From Boesenbergia rotunda (taxonomy: Eukaryota > Streptophyta > Magnoliopsida > Zingiberales > Zingiberaceae): DNA of 64,000 bases. Location: contig JAGFNQ010007707.1 in assembly GCA_024364735.1 (NCBI GenBank), positions 25,702-89,701 on the forward strand. The letters are read 5' to 3'. Within the stretch, counting starts at the first letter, position 1, and every line of letters begins with the position of its first letter. The notes beneath the pieces were generated by a model. The model was not told where the DNA came from. It did no database searches and was given only the letters and a program-made list of their open reading frames with translations. A program made the position numbers and the translations under genes. Shown here piece after piece: positions 24,873 to 37,772 of the stretch.

Positions 24873-25468
24873 GTACGTATCTTAATGCCGTCAGTTGTCT
24901 ACCTTTACCTACTCTCATGATTAATGATTTTAAGTGGGTCTAAATGACGGCGACTGCATGTGGTTGGTGGCAAAAAGCTGAAAGGTTTGCTCTTAGCGTC
25001 TCAATGAAGATAAATCATGATGAATATAAAAAAATAGGAGGTTAAGAATTTTTTTTTTTACACGATACAAAGATTTATGCCTTATCAAATTCATAATTCA
25101 AATCCAAAATCTTCTTACCATCTCAGTATTGTTCACAGGAGCCGACTTCATGGGATTGGGTAGGATATCAACGAGTAGTCCTTGTTTTATCTGTAGGTGT
25201 GATCCGACTCCATTTATTTATTTATTTGTTATTATTTTTTCCGGTTAAATATTTATTTGCTCATTCATTGTCTTCGGTTGTTAGATCTGCATCTGAATGA
25301 AATCTTTTATGGGTTTGCTGACGTCAACGATTTTCTCGAAACCAATTAGTTCGGTCACCCACTTAATCATGGAAGAGGTTACGTCCATAAAAAAACAAAA
25401 ACAAAAGAAACAAATTTCATTTCTTTTTAAATTAAATATTTACACGATTTTATTTGTTAATTTTAAAA
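24873..25468. other. Dioxygenase upstream region; no gene
   Basis: A/T-rich with short homopolymers and no supported ORF. Its left part should hold the promoter of the minus-strand dioxygenase gene. Homology to copy 1 of the duplication resumes at about 25469. Confidence 0.5.
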
Positions 25469-25528
25469 TTTGAGTATTCACTCCTTTAGTGGCTGCACAA
25501 TCCTATAATTTTCATTGCATATTAATTT
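25469..25528. repeat. Left end of copy 2 of the host duplication
   Basis: The words gtattcactcctttag and cacaatcctataattttca match copy 1 at about 21520-21560. Homology stops at 25528 and resumes at 49882, so everything between is inserted DNA. The aattt at 25524-25528 is repeated at 49877-49881 as a target-site duplication. Confidence 0.85.
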
Positions 25529-26842
25529 TGATCCGGTTGGGTAGGGACTCGGTCGGGTAAGGTAGGAAGCTCGGTCGGATAGGGACTCGGTCAGGTAAGG
25601 ATAGTCGGGCGCACATGGTGTTAACCTAACCTGATAAATACATTGGGGGATACGCGGATTCAGTCCGAGTGGTGATAATTGGTTGAATGATCCCGGTCAG
25701 CAGAACCCGACCCATAAGGTCTAGTCGAGCGGACGAAACCACACAACCCCCCTGAAAAATCGGATACCGAGGGTGTAGTTGACTTTCGGGTGAACGGTTC
25801 CGGTCGGGCATGCCTGATCGGATGGCTCGATCGCCCCTGCTAAGGAGATCACACCCCGCTCTAAGTGATTCACAAGTTTGTGGTCGACCGTTCGGTCGGA
25901 CGGGTGGGTACTGGGAACAGCCGAACCCACTCAGACGACTGGCTCATCCAAGAGTCGTTGATAGTCGAGAGGCTAAGCCCCTTCGTGTGACCACTTTCGG
26001 TCGGTCGACCAGATCCTGATGGATTCACAGCTACATAACAGGACCAACCCGAGTGGCTGCACTGTCTGAGTCATTAAATTATGATCAAACTCTCTCAAAT
26101 ACAACAAGATTTTCCAAATCTTCTCATTATGAAGAAAAGACACCTGCTATAATAATATATTTCCAGAGCGTCATACATCAATAAGGATGGAAGTGACAGC
26201 CTAAACAGATCTTTGGGCGGCTATGCCAGACCCTTGGGGAGACTAAGGGGGCGTTTGGTTTGGAAATTTTTTTCTATTTTCTATTTTCTGATCTAGTTTT
26301 CATAAAACGAAAAATGCGTTTGGTATGATATACTGTAACTCTATTTTCTAAAAAAAAAACTAGAAAATGCGTTTGGTATGTTAATATTGAAAATTATAAA
26401 TAAAATAATTTTTAAAAAAATAAAAATCGGTGCAATATTATAATTTTTTAGAAATAATATTTTTTAATCAAAAAATTTTTAATCAACATTTCCTTTTTTT
26501 AATCGATAATTTTTTAATCAACAATATAAAAAACACATTTTAAGTCTATAGATCATATATTTTAAATATATATTGATATTGATTTTATACCAACTTGAGT
26601 AGCTATTTTAAATCTATAGTCTTCCACAGTAAACATAGCCTAAAGTACCGAGAGATAGACACTGTAGTGTAAGATGTTTTAAGTACAGTTTGATTGTTTC
26701 AGTCGTGAAACATTTATCCCAGGTTTTCTGATCATGTAACATAAAATTAGATTTTTAAAGTGGCTACCAAGAAACAAAATACAAAATTTCTGTTTTTCCA
26801 TAAATACTACAGTTAAAGTATTCGAGCCCTTAAGAAATTGAC

Positions 26843-27389
26843 CTCATCTATAAGTGCAACTACAAATTCGTCATGGTAGCGACCAAGCCCTGCAGTGAGA
26901 AGAGCAATAAGATGTACTTGACTATATTTCCCCTTGTGAACCTTCAAGAAGTACTTTAAGATGTATGGTTCACATTTGGACCAAGGTAGCTTGCGCAGCT
27001 GACGCAGAACATGCTCCACTATCGACTTGTCAAGATCCGAGCAAATCAATTTTCTGATATACTGCACAAGGAAAAGAAACTTCCTTAGTGCAGTTCATAG
27101 GAATGAACAGAAAAACGTTCACCAAGTAAAAAAAAACAGACTTGATGTAATGGAGGACGGACTTTAGCAACCCGAGCAGAACGCTCAGGAGGCTTGCACA
27201 GGTAATAGGCATTTTCAACCAATGTGCTATGATGGGGATTCAAATTTTTCACATTTTTCAATCGCATCAGAATCTCCAACATGTTTGCCATGCGTATGGT
27301 AGTTTCAGGTGATCAATACAAAAACCGGCCATTTCAAGAAGATTGCAAGCAACATCAATGTTATGATGAGTGAAATCATCAAGATAGGC
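26843..27389 (-). pseudogene. UPF2-like gene fragment (two exons of a MIF4G domain) captured by the Harbinger element
   Basis: Exon a (27389-27142) and exon b (27061-26843) are separated by an 80-bp intron with GT and AG ends; exon a is preceded by an AG acceptor. The translation contains NMLEILMRLKNVKNL, VENAYYLCKPPERSAR and KVRPPLHQ, continued by LRQLRKLPWS and HDEFVVALIDE. This matches the conserved MIF4G core of UPF2, the nonsense-mediated decay adaptor that binds UPF1 and UPF3. Exon a has a one-base deletion and a CGA-to-TGA type stop near 27325. The rest of the gene is absent. Introns are retained, so the capture was from genomic DNA, not from mRNA. Confidence 0.85.
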
Positions 27390-28097
27390 CTGAATAATAT
27401 TACAGTAAATTAAATTACAGAATTTTCAAATGAATCCCACTTCCTAACAAATTGAGGTTACATTACAATGACCGATGAAAGAATAGAAATTGCAGGTATG
27501 CCAAGTCAAATCATGTTATCTGTTACCTATTCGACATTCAACAGGTATGACTCACATAACATAGTGCCTATTTAATACAGGATTTGGTGAAAGAAAACAA
27601 GAAAAAAAATCCAAATCTATCGTTGTGTCTGCATATCAGGAAAAAGTACAAAAATTACAAAAACAATATACAGGACTTGTTTTCTAAGCAATATAAGTTC
27701 ATGCAGGATTATTAAACTGTAATTCCAGTTGGAGTCTTCATTGGCGTAATTCCAGTTGGAGTTTCATGTAATGCTACCTATCTTTTAACTGACATCCTAA
27801 CTTGGCACCTAATAAAACTCTTTTTGCCCGAACTAACATTAGCGAAAACCATATTAAACAATGAAGCATATCATAATAGTGGGGCTTTGCAACTTACTCA
27901 ATAGCAGTGAAGCATATCATAACAAAAACAAAAACATAGAATTTTCCAAACAAAAACAAGTTAAACAACCATTCATAACAAAATTCATCCCACAGCTTGT
28001 AACAAAAACCTTCCAAAGGCAACCAAAATTCAAAAATAAAAACAGTCATTCATAACAAAATCAAGAGCCACAAAATGCTAAACCAAACATTAGCTAA
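27390..28097. other. Harbinger internal sequence between the UPF2 fragment and transposase; no gene
   Basis: A/T-rich. The start may be the rest of a captured UPF2 intron. The word gtaattccagttggagt occurs twice near 27720 and 27747, and acaaaaacaaa words recur near 27920-28050. No ORF is supported. Confidence 0.5.
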
Positions 28098-29281
28098 TTA
28101 CGGATGATGCTCGACATAATCATTCCACATATGGCTTGCAATTTCATCACGTATGTGTCTCATCTGAGCTGTTTGGCTTGGATCAATTGGAATCGGCTCT
28201 TGATTATCAAAATCATCTTCAACTCCAGACATGAGCATATCATCAGAAGAGTATTCCATAAACAAATTATCCATTGCATGATGCCGACATATGAAATTAT
28301 GCACCGCACAACATGCAACTGGAATTAATCTTTGCCTAGTAATTGGATAGTTTGACATATCTTTAAAAATTCGAAACCTTGCTTTGAGCACTTCAATGCA
28401 TCGCTCTATAATATTACGACATGTGCTATGCCTATAATTGAATAACTCTTTCTTCCCTCTTGGTCTGCCTTGGCGCCGATAATCTCTCAAGTGATAGCGT
28501 TGACCTCGATACGGAGTGAGAAACCCCGACATATTTGGGTAACCAGAATCAACCAGATAAAATTGATCTGTGAAAATATTCCCATATTAATAATCTAAAA
28601 CACCAACACAAATGAATATACATATAGGGTTTTTTATATTACTTACCATCGCAAGGCTTAGGAAAATTATTTTCATGCCTTGTCAGTGCGTCTATGAAAA
28701 CTCTAGAATCATTTGCCGTCCCCTCCTAGCCCGTATACACAAATGTAAAAAGCATATCGAAGTCGCATGCATGCATCACGTTTTGTGTAACAATCACCTT
28801 TCTACCACGAAAAGATGTCTGAATTGATGTCGGTGCCCATGCCGATACGTGAGTCCCATCGATATCTCCAAGGCAATTCTAAAATTACACAATGTCTTAG
28901 TAAGAATATATTATTAATGTAACTTGACACATTAGGGTGCAATATGTACCTTAAAATACGGAAACCACTTGTGATTGTTCAATATGAGAGGATGAACACC
29001 ATTGTATTCATATGGCCGAATTATATATGAGCCCAATGTACAAACAGCTCGTAAAACTTGCTTGAACCACTTGCTACAAGTGTACAATGAATGTTGAAAT
29101 CGATCGGCACATATTCGATGTCGTGTGTTGTGCCCAATGATTAGTAAAAACATAGCAACACCTTCTTCAACTATAACTTTCTTTCCATCTTTCAATGGAT
29201 TCATCTCTTTTAATGTCCTACAAAAATTCACAAACACATGTTTTGACATACGGAAATTGTCAAAGCAAACTTGGGGGTGTC

Positions 29282-31507
29282 TGATAACCGTTTCAGTCAT
29301 GTCACAGTTTCAAATACAATTAAAGAATCGAACTCCTCTAAATTAATGTAGCATAGAGTAACTTGAGTCGTCTCCCAACGAATATAGTTGGTACATGATA
29401 AATCTTAGGATCGTATGTTATTGCTTTTGGGTTTTAGATATGAAACTGGATTTTGGATTTGAGAGCTATGACTACGAAATGAATAGCAGAGCAAGTATGA
29501 AATCTAGTTCTAATTAAGGAAAGACAATGCATGTAAGGAAATCTACTTTACCCTAACTACAATTGCAGCAAAGAAAAGGCAATTTGAAAGAAGCATTCAT
29601 GAAATAAAGCATCAATGAAACCTAGACATGGAGCAAAACCTACAGCATTAAAGAAATCTAATTTGACCTAACTTAATTGCATGAAATGAAGGACAAGAAC
29701 ATAAAGCAATTGAAAGAAACAAGATAAGCAATTGAAAGAGACAAGATAAGCAAGAACTTAAGCAAAACAAGAGACATGAAATTAAACCTATCTATAGAAA
29801 TATTTTGTCGAACAACTTGCGAGCATGAATTAAAATGACAAAGGTATGTGCCATTCGAAAATACAAGAGATCAAACTTGATACAAATATCAACAACCACA
29901 TTCGACAATCACAGGCAACACAATTGCAACTCAAAATTAATGAAACTAATCAACAATTTAAACCCAATCCGATGAAGAAGCTGCTGGAAGTAATCTGTGA
30001 AGGAAATGCTGTGAAGTATCAAAAGAGACTGCTATAAATTGCTGCTGGAAACGCTGTGAAGAATCAAAAGAAACTGTGAAGAAACTGAATTGCTATGAAT
30101 GTGATGATCTGCTGCCGTAATTGATGAGATGAGCTAACGAAGATCTGCCTAAGAAAAGTTGCTGGGAAGAAACTGCTGTGAAGATGTAAACTGCCGAAGA
30201 AGAAGAACTAATAAGGAAGAATTGGATCGCATCAAGGAGCTGTGAAGAAATCTGCTGGAAATGAAGATCTGCTGCCAAACTGAATTGAATTGTGCTGGAA
30301 GAAAACTGCTAGCTGTCGGAATTGAAAAAGTGGTTGCCGGATCTGATGAAGAGCTGTGCGATGAAGGTCCGGCGATGAAGATGGAGGTGGATCGCTTCCC
30401 TCAACCCGAGAAAAAGCTGCGGAAGAAAATCGACTAGGGCTCGGACCCGAGCCCTAGCTTGCGGTCGGCGGCAATGAAGATGGAGGAGAGCCCTCTTCGA
30501 ACCCGAAAGAGAAACCCTTACTCTCTTCTCTTCGAACCCGAAAGAGAAGAGATGGAGATGGAATACCGGCCGGCGGCGGTGAGATGATGAGGAGTGGCCG
30601 CCGGCGGTGAAGGTGGAGAAGATGAGTTGAGACGGGAACCCCTCGTCTCAGTCGCCTCTCCCCGATCGCCCCCGTGGAGATGGAGTCGATACCCTAGCTC
30701 TGTGTGTCAAAGTCTCCTTTGTCAGTAACACCTTGGTTCGGCTCAACAACTGGGTTCAGTCAGCAGTTAGGTTCAGTCAAATGTTGGGTTCAGTCAGATT
30801 CAGCCCTGGTTCAGCCAAATGTTAGGTTCAGTCAGATTCAACCCTGGTTTAGCTAGCCTAAACCGCAGTTAACCCAGCTCAGCCCAGAACTCACAACTCA
30901 GAAGGAAATTAGCAACGGATGGCTGAGATCGATTCGGTTTCATCCAACAGTCGGTTCTCTTCAGATCTGAACCAAACTTCACAGATCCCAATCAATGGTC
31001 CTGATCTACCTATCCCTAGCTCGGATTAACCAGATCAGTGGCGAATGGTCCAGATCTTCCCTTTTCTTGAATGGATGATTTAGAACATCTTGAGCTTGAT
31101 CCAACGGTCAGATTACTTCTGATTTGGCTGAAATTTTCAGATCTTGATCTATGGTCATGATTGACTCTATCTTGAACTCGGATTGACCTGAAGTTGACCG
31201 ATGGCTCAGATCTAGCCGTTCTCTAAAATGGACGGCTCCTATTAATCCGATGCTTGATCCCTTTGATCTGGATCCAATGCTGACTCAAGTTTGACCCGAT
31301 TTGATCTAGGTCCATGATCATTTGAAGCCTACAAAATGATATTCAGATTTAGTGCCAAAAAATATCCCAAATATACAAAGATTTGAATTAAAAGCCAAAA
31401 TAGAGGAAATACATGAAACCTAATACAATTGCAAACTTAAGCATATAAAATGTGGATCAAACATGGATTTTAGAGCCTAAAATAATCAACAAAAATGGTG
31501 GTTATCA
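29282..31507 (-). repeat. 3' LTR of the nested gypsy element
   Basis: Bounded by TG and CA and next to the polypurine tract at 31508. Its minus-strand start, TGATAACCACC, resembles the TGATAAGTG start of the first element. The 30000-30700 part is a run of gctgctg/gaagaa-rich sequence. Confidence 0.92.
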
Positions 31508-31522
31508 ACTCCCCCACACTTA
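31508..31522 (-). promoter_or_regulatory. Polypurine tract of the nested gypsy element
   Basis: On the minus strand taagtgtgggggagt abuts the LTR, nearly identical to the tract at 10508-10519. Confidence 0.85.
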
Positions 31523-32941
31523 CTCTTGGGCGTCTCGCACAAGCCAACTAGTAAACTATGAATGTATCCCCCTAGATTATTCTCAATCATAATTAGAAGC
31601 AATTGAAAGAAAATTACCTAAGGTTGTCAATTCTCAAAAATCTAAGTTCAATGGACTAGAGACTTGTCCTTAAGTCAACAACTTAGCATACTTCATCCAT
31701 CATGACTTATTGAGATGAATTTTATTAAAATCTTGCAAGGGAAGTTCTAAAGTGCCTCTCTTCCTAAGTTCTACATTTTTGATGAAAAGTGGAGCTCTCT
31801 CCAACACAACCATGGTTCTTGCACTACCATAGGCTTGCTTATTATCTACTCTCCACCATTATTCATGAATTGGATCCACACCTACAAAAGCTTATTCAAA
31901 CAAGTTAAAGAAGATATATGCAATGATAGAGATGAAATAGAAAATTGAGAGACTTGATACTTATGACTCACGATATAGAAAATAAAGAATATGATATGAC
32001 AAAAAGATATGGCAAAGCAAAGAAAATAATATGAGAAGGAAACATGGAGAAGAAATATAGCATGATAAGAAAATATGAAAAAAGTTAGGGAAAGTGGAAG
32101 ACTTGGACACTCAAAAATGTATCCCAATGCACTTTGCCCATTTCTTTTGAGTTATCTTGCATGTATCATGGTTGTGGTGGAGTAGGAATTGAAGAACTGC
32201 GAAAATTCAGTGTGCCAATTATTTTCCAGCTTTTTTTTAACAGCTCACACTTTTTTTTTTCACTTGGCACATTTTTGCTTCTAATGATAGTATGCTTGCA
32301 TCCTCCCCCACACTTAAACTTTTGTTCGTCTCGGGCAAACTAACATTAAGAAACATTAAGGTATCCAAGTCCATGCAAAATATTATTATGAACATGAAAA
32401 AGAGGGAAAGGAAATATGGAATAAGAGTGTATCAACAAGGAAATTGCAAAAACGATATAAGAAAAGAAACAAAGTGATTTACCTCTATAATGTGGTCCAC
32501 TCATAGAAATATAGCTTTGAAAGAACCTAAGCAAGTTCTAGAGTACAATCACATGTGTGTATCACAAACAAGTTGGCCAATTCCTCACTAGGTGAAAAGA
32601 ATTCATCTCAATTCATCAATTTAGAATCCAATACTAAGAAGTACTCAAGCAACCAAGAATTTTCATCCAATGACTCAAATCCTAAGTTTTGACAACCAAA
32701 TTTAATTTGCTTTCAAGAGACTCTAAAATGATATAAGAAAATCTAGATGAATACATTTATTCCTAGTCACGCAAGAAATAAAATGCCAAATGACTAAAAT
32801 GATATCTTCAATGACTTTTATGCATTCTACTCTACGTAAACATTTATTAGCAAGAACTCATTTGAAAAGAAAGATTACTACTTGTAAACATGAGAATGAT
32901 ATTCACAATGAAATAAGAGGGTAAGAAGAAATAACTCCCCT

Positions 32942-34462
32942 TCAAATAGGATAAAGGGCACGTAACATCCATCTTGGGAGAATTATCCTCATGTGATCAA
33001 TCTCGTAGTGGACATATTTCTCCCTTATTAAATTTGCACAAGCATCTTCCGGTGGTCGGAGACGATTAAGGTTCAGAACCCACTTAAGAGGTGAAGTGCT
33101 ACTGGTCAAAATAAAAGCAACTCCTCCCTCTTGATGCTTTTTGGAAGTCCTTCCAGGAGGTTGAAGTCTGTTCAGATGGAGCACCCACTCCAGAAGTCTT
33201 CGGGACCCTGCAAAACCATGTAATACCTCTCTCAAACATGCAGGGTAAGAAAGAAGTGTAATACCATCAATCTCTATATAAAAAGAATCAAGGTATGCAT
33301 CACATCCAATGAAATCTATCTTGGGTACCTCTATTAGTTTTTCACCGTCAATATCTGCATAGAATGTGTCCAGTAATTCATCAGAACAAATAACATCAAC
33401 ACTAGGTACCTCAATGGAATTTTCACAATCAATTTCTAAATAAGATGTAGCAAGACATGCATCACAACCAATGAAATCAACCTTGGGTACCTCCATGAGT
33501 TTTTCACAATCAATTTCAGCACAAAATGTACCAAGAGATTCATCACAACAAACAACATCAATTTCAGGCCCTTCTAAAAATTTTTCACAATCCATATCCA
33601 CAAAAGATGTATCAAGTAATTCACCACATTCAACAAAATCAATTTTAGGTGCCTCTATGAATTTTTCACAATCAGCATTTACATGAGATGTATCACAACA
33701 TGCTTCACATTCTACAAGTTCAACACTAGGTACCTCTATGAATTTTTCACAATCAAATTCTACAAAAGATGTATCCATAACTGTATTACGAACAATAAAA
33801 TCAGTTTGAGGTACCTCCATTGATTTTTCCAAAGACATAAGAGAAATACTTACCTGATCGTGCTGAAGAATACCTGGAGGTTTTACAAGAGTAGATGTAA
33901 CTGTGGTCCTCTCCTGGTCAAGTACAAGCTCCACTTCAGGTTCAGGTTCTGTTGGACACTTAACTGAAGCAAGTAATTCTTGGGTTCTTGCTTCCACCAT
34001 GCAAGTCCCTACACTTTCATTCTGATCCTCTGAATCTTCTAATATATCAAGCAATGTTGGTGGTCCCTGTGGCTCAGTGCAATCCCCTAAACCTGTGGAT
34101 TCATCTGCAACACATGTTCCCTCAACCATTCCTGCAACACCCAAATTAGAAAAATTAGGATCATCAATAACTATATCATCACAAAATAAAAGTATAGAAT
34201 GATCCTATAAAGTTTCCGAATTGAATTCAAAACTATCACAAGCTTTGTTATCAATCTCCTCCAATGCCTCTAAACCAGTAGGAATGGGTGATTCTTGGGG
34301 CTCAGTGCAATCCCCTACACTCTCAATCCTATCCTCTGGATCTCCTGATACATCAACCAATGATGGTAGTCCCTGGGGCTCAGTGCAATCCCCTACTACT
34401 ATGTAAAGTGAAACATCATCAGCGATAAACTCTGCCTCAACAACTTCATCTGACATATCCAT
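32942..34462 (-). pseudogene. ORF for an acidic Cys-containing 27-residue repeat protein
   Basis: A 507-codon frame with one in-frame TAG at codon 86 (34207-34205); the downstream 400 codons, from 34144, are open. The N-terminal part has GDCTEPQG three times, as in the protease-RT spacer of the element at 1-12848. The middle has about seven tandem repeats with consensus DCEKfIEVPkiDFigCdaxLDTsyxEI. The C-terminal part is basic and ends RALYPI. No known domain is recognised. The ORF appears to be an expanded gag-pol spacer that has replaced pol. It lies directly upstream of the 3' non-coding region of the element. Whether it is translated is unknown. Confidence 0.7.
33257..33824 (-). repeat. 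81-bp coding tandem repeat, about 7 copies
   Basis: The word tttttcac(a/c) on + recurs at 33338, 33419, 33500, 33581, 33662 and 33743, exactly 81 bp apart. The frame is kept throughout (27 codons), so length changes have been in whole units. Confidence 0.92.
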
Positions 34463-35503
34463 GCTAATGCTAGGAGTATCCTCTCCATGCCCCTCAGAAT
34501 TAAAAATGGCTTGAGAAGATAATTGTCTTGATCTTTGGGCTTTTATTTAATTCATTTGATCAACTAATTGTCCAAGACGTCTTCCGATGTCTTGAAGCTT
34601 TTGTTGTTCTTGAAATGTGACATAAGGTTGCTGAAAATCAAGAGTAGGCTGTGCATTCTGAAATTGGAGCTGTTGGGGTTGCTCAAATGGTTGAATGAGC
34701 TGATTAAACTGCTAAAAATTGGACTGATAGCAAGGATGATATTGCTGAAAATTATTGTCTGAAAATTCTGAAATTGGGCTGGCATTATTGATTGAATTGT
34801 TTAATTGCTTGAGGGTGAAAATTCTGAGTGTCTTGCTGAAAATTCTGACCTTGAAACTGGAAATCTTGCTGAAATTGTGGCTGAAAGGATGGTTGAACTT
34901 GCTAAGAATTATAGTCCTGAAAATTCTAGTTTTGAAGTGGAAATTGCTGTGGTGAGGACTGAAATGGAACGGGTTGGAAATTCTGGTTGTAAGGCTGTGA
35001 GGGTTGGAAAACATGCTGGTTTTGAGGTTAGAACGTCTGAAATGTTTGAAAACCTTGCTGTCCCTGCTAAATTGGCTGGAATTGCTGAAATTGGGGTTGA
35101 AATTGCTGTGGTTGCTAGAAATTTTGTTGAGGCTGCTGAAATTGTTGGAAAGGCTGATTCGGCTAAAAGTTTAAGTAGGACTGCTGAAAACTCTGAGATG
35201 GAAGCTGTCCTTGTTGTGGGGACTGTTGTGAATTAAAATGATTCCCCCAACTCGAATTGCAAGTAGATGAATAACTGTTGAGTCTTTGTTGGGATTTCAA
35301 TTGCTTAATCCAATATTTTAACTCCACCAGTGCACCTTTGATCTCTGATTGTTCAGTTGAAAACATTTTGATGTCCTGATCTGAAAACATTTTGATCTTG
35401 TAGCCCTGTCACAAAACAAACAAAAAATGGCAGCAACAGTATAAAAAAAGATATAGTAATCGAAAATAGAATCAAAGGATATAATTATCAAGCACCACTA
35501 CAT
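34463..35503 (-). pseudogene. Degenerate gag remnant, Gln/Phe-rich, in the nested gypsy element
   Basis: From 35390 the minus strand reads MFSDQDIKMFSTEQSEIKGALVEL, related to the gag segment EIKNSLVELTSLIKQM of the first element. It is followed by QSFQQ-type repeats with many stops down to about 34780. The capsid domain and zinc knuckle are absent. The remainder to 34463 is non-coding. Confidence 0.65.
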
Positions 35504-35521
35504 TCCCCGGCAACGACGCCA
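35504..35521 (-). promoter_or_regulatory. Primer binding site (tRNA-Asp) of the nested gypsy element
   Basis: The minus strand reads tggcgtcgttgccgggga, one base from the tRNA-Asp(GUC) complement, 4 bp after the 5' LTR end. Confidence 0.88.
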
Positions 35522-35525
35522 AATT

Positions 35526-37772
35526 TGATAACCGTTTCAGTCGTGTCACGGTTTCAAATACAATTAAAGAATCAAACTCCTTTAAACTAATGTAGCATAG
35601 AGTAACTCGAGTTGTCTCTCAACGAATGTAGTTGGTACATGATAAACCTTAGTATCATATGTTATTACTTTTGGGTTTTGGATATGAAACTGGATTTTGG
35701 ATTTGAGAGCTATGACTACGAAATAAATAGCAGAACAAGTATGAAATCTAGTTCTAATTAAGGAAAGACAATACAGGTAAGGAAATCTACTTTACCCTAA
35801 CTACAATTACAGCAAAGAAAATGCAATTTGAAAGAAGCATTCAAGAAATAAAGCATCAATGAAACCTAGATATAGAGCAAAACCTACAGCATTAAAGAAA
35901 TCTAATTTGACCTAACTTAATTGCATGAAATGAAGGACAAGAACATAAAGCAATTGAAAGAAACAAGATAAGCAATTGAAAGAGAAAAGATAAGCAAGAA
36001 CTTAAGAAAAACAAGAGACATGAAATTAAACCTATCTATAGAAACATTTTGTCGAACAACTTGCGAGCATGAATTAAAATGACAAAGGTACGTGCCATTC
36101 GAAAATACAAGAGATCAAACTTGATACAAATATCAACAACCACATTCGACAATCATAGGCAACACAATTGCAACTCAAAATTAATGAAACTAATCAACAA
36201 TTTAAACCCAATCCGATGAAGAAGCTGCTGGAAGTAATCTGTGAAGGAAATGCTGTGAAGTATCAAAAGAGACTGCTATAAATTGCTGCTGGAAACGCTG
36301 TGAAGAATCAAAAGAAACTGTGAAGAAACTGAATTGCTATGAATGTGATGATCTGCTGCCGTAATTGATGAGATGAGCTGACGAAGATCTGCCTAAGAAA
36401 AGTTGCTGGGAAGAAACTGCTGTGAAGATGTAAACTGCCGAAGAAGAAGAACTAATAAGGAAGAATTGGATCGCATCAAGGAGCTGTGAAGAAATCTGCT
36501 GGAAATGAAGATCTGCTGCCAAACTGAATTGAATTGTGCTGGAAGAAAACTGCTAGCTGTCGGAATTGAAAAAGTGGTTGCCGGATCTGATGAAGAGCTG
36601 TGCGATGAAGGTCCGGCGATGAAGATGGAGGTGGATCGCTTCCCTCAACCCGAGAAAAAGCTGCGAAAGAAAATCGACTAGGGCTCGGACCCGAGCCCTA
36701 GCTTGCGGTCGGCGGCAATGAAGATGGAGGAGAGCCCTCTTCGAACCCGAAAGAGAAACCCTTACTCTCTTCTCTTCGAACCCAAAAGAGAAGAGATGGA
36801 GATGGAATACCGGCCGGCGGTGGTGAGATGATGAGGAGTGGCCGTCGGCGGTGAAGGTGGAGAAGATGAGTTGAGACGGGAACCCGTCGTCTCAGTCGCC
36901 TCTCCCCGATCGCCCCCGTCGAGAAGATGGAGTCGATACCCTAGCTCTGTGTGTCAAAGTCTCCTTTGTCAGTAACACCTTGGTTCGGCTCAACACCTTG
37001 GTTCGGCTCAACAACTGGGTTCAGTCAGCAGTTGGGTTCAGTCAAATGTTGGGTTCAGTCAGATTCAGCCCTGGTTCAGCCAAATGTTGGGTTCAGTCAG
37101 ATTCAGCCCTGGTTCAGCCAGCCCAAATCGCAGTTAACCCAGCTCAGCCCAAAACTCACAGCTCAGAAGGAAATTAGCAACGGATGGCTGAGATCGATTC
37201 GGCTTCATCAAACGGTCGGTTCTCTTCAGATCTGAACCAAACTTCACAGATCCCAATCAATGGTCCTGATCTACCTATCCCTAGCTCGGATTAACCAGAT
37301 CAGTGGCGGATGGTCCAGATCTTCCCTTTTCTTGAATGGATGGTTTAGAACATCTTGAGCTTGATCCAACGGTCAGATTACTTCTGATTTGGCTAAAATT
37401 TCCAGATCTTGATCTATGGTCATGATTGCCTCTATCTTGAACTCTGATTGACCAGAAGTTGACCGATGGCTCAGGTCTAGCCGTTCTCTAAAATGGACGG
37501 CTCCTATTAATCTGATGCTTGATCCCTTTGATCTGGATCCAATGCTGACTCAAGTTTGACCCGATTTGATCTAGGTCCATGATCATATGAAGCCTACAAA
37601 ATGATATTCAAATTTAGTGTCAAAAAATATCCCAAATATACAAAGATTTGAATTAAAAGCCAAAATAGAGGAAATACATGAAATCTAATATAATTGCAAA
37701 CTTAAGCATATAAAATGTGGTTCAAACATGGATTTTAGAGCCTAAAATAATCAACAAAAATGGTGGTTATCA
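35526..37772 (-). repeat. 5' LTR of the nested gypsy element
   Basis: Colinear with 29282-31507. It has an extra 18-bp tandem copy of the word accttggttcggctcaac near 36976-37011, which accounts for most of the length difference. Confidence 0.92.

Larger units (their letters stand above)
29282..37772 (-). mobile_element. Non-autonomous gypsy (Athila-related) element with a repeat-protein ORF, TSD gtgtc
   Basis: LTRs of 2226 and 2247 bp flank a 4.0-kb internal region. The primer site (35504-35521) and polypurine tract (31508-31522) set the minus orientation. Flanking gtgtc copies at 29277-29281 and 37773-37777 are perfect. Protease, RT, RNase H and integrase are missing; the internal region holds a gag remnant and a 507-codon frame. 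LTR start, primer site and the GDCTEPQG motif tie it to the element at 1-12848. The LTRs differ at many sites near their outer end (roughly 14 in the first 165 bp by eye). Confidence 0.9.
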
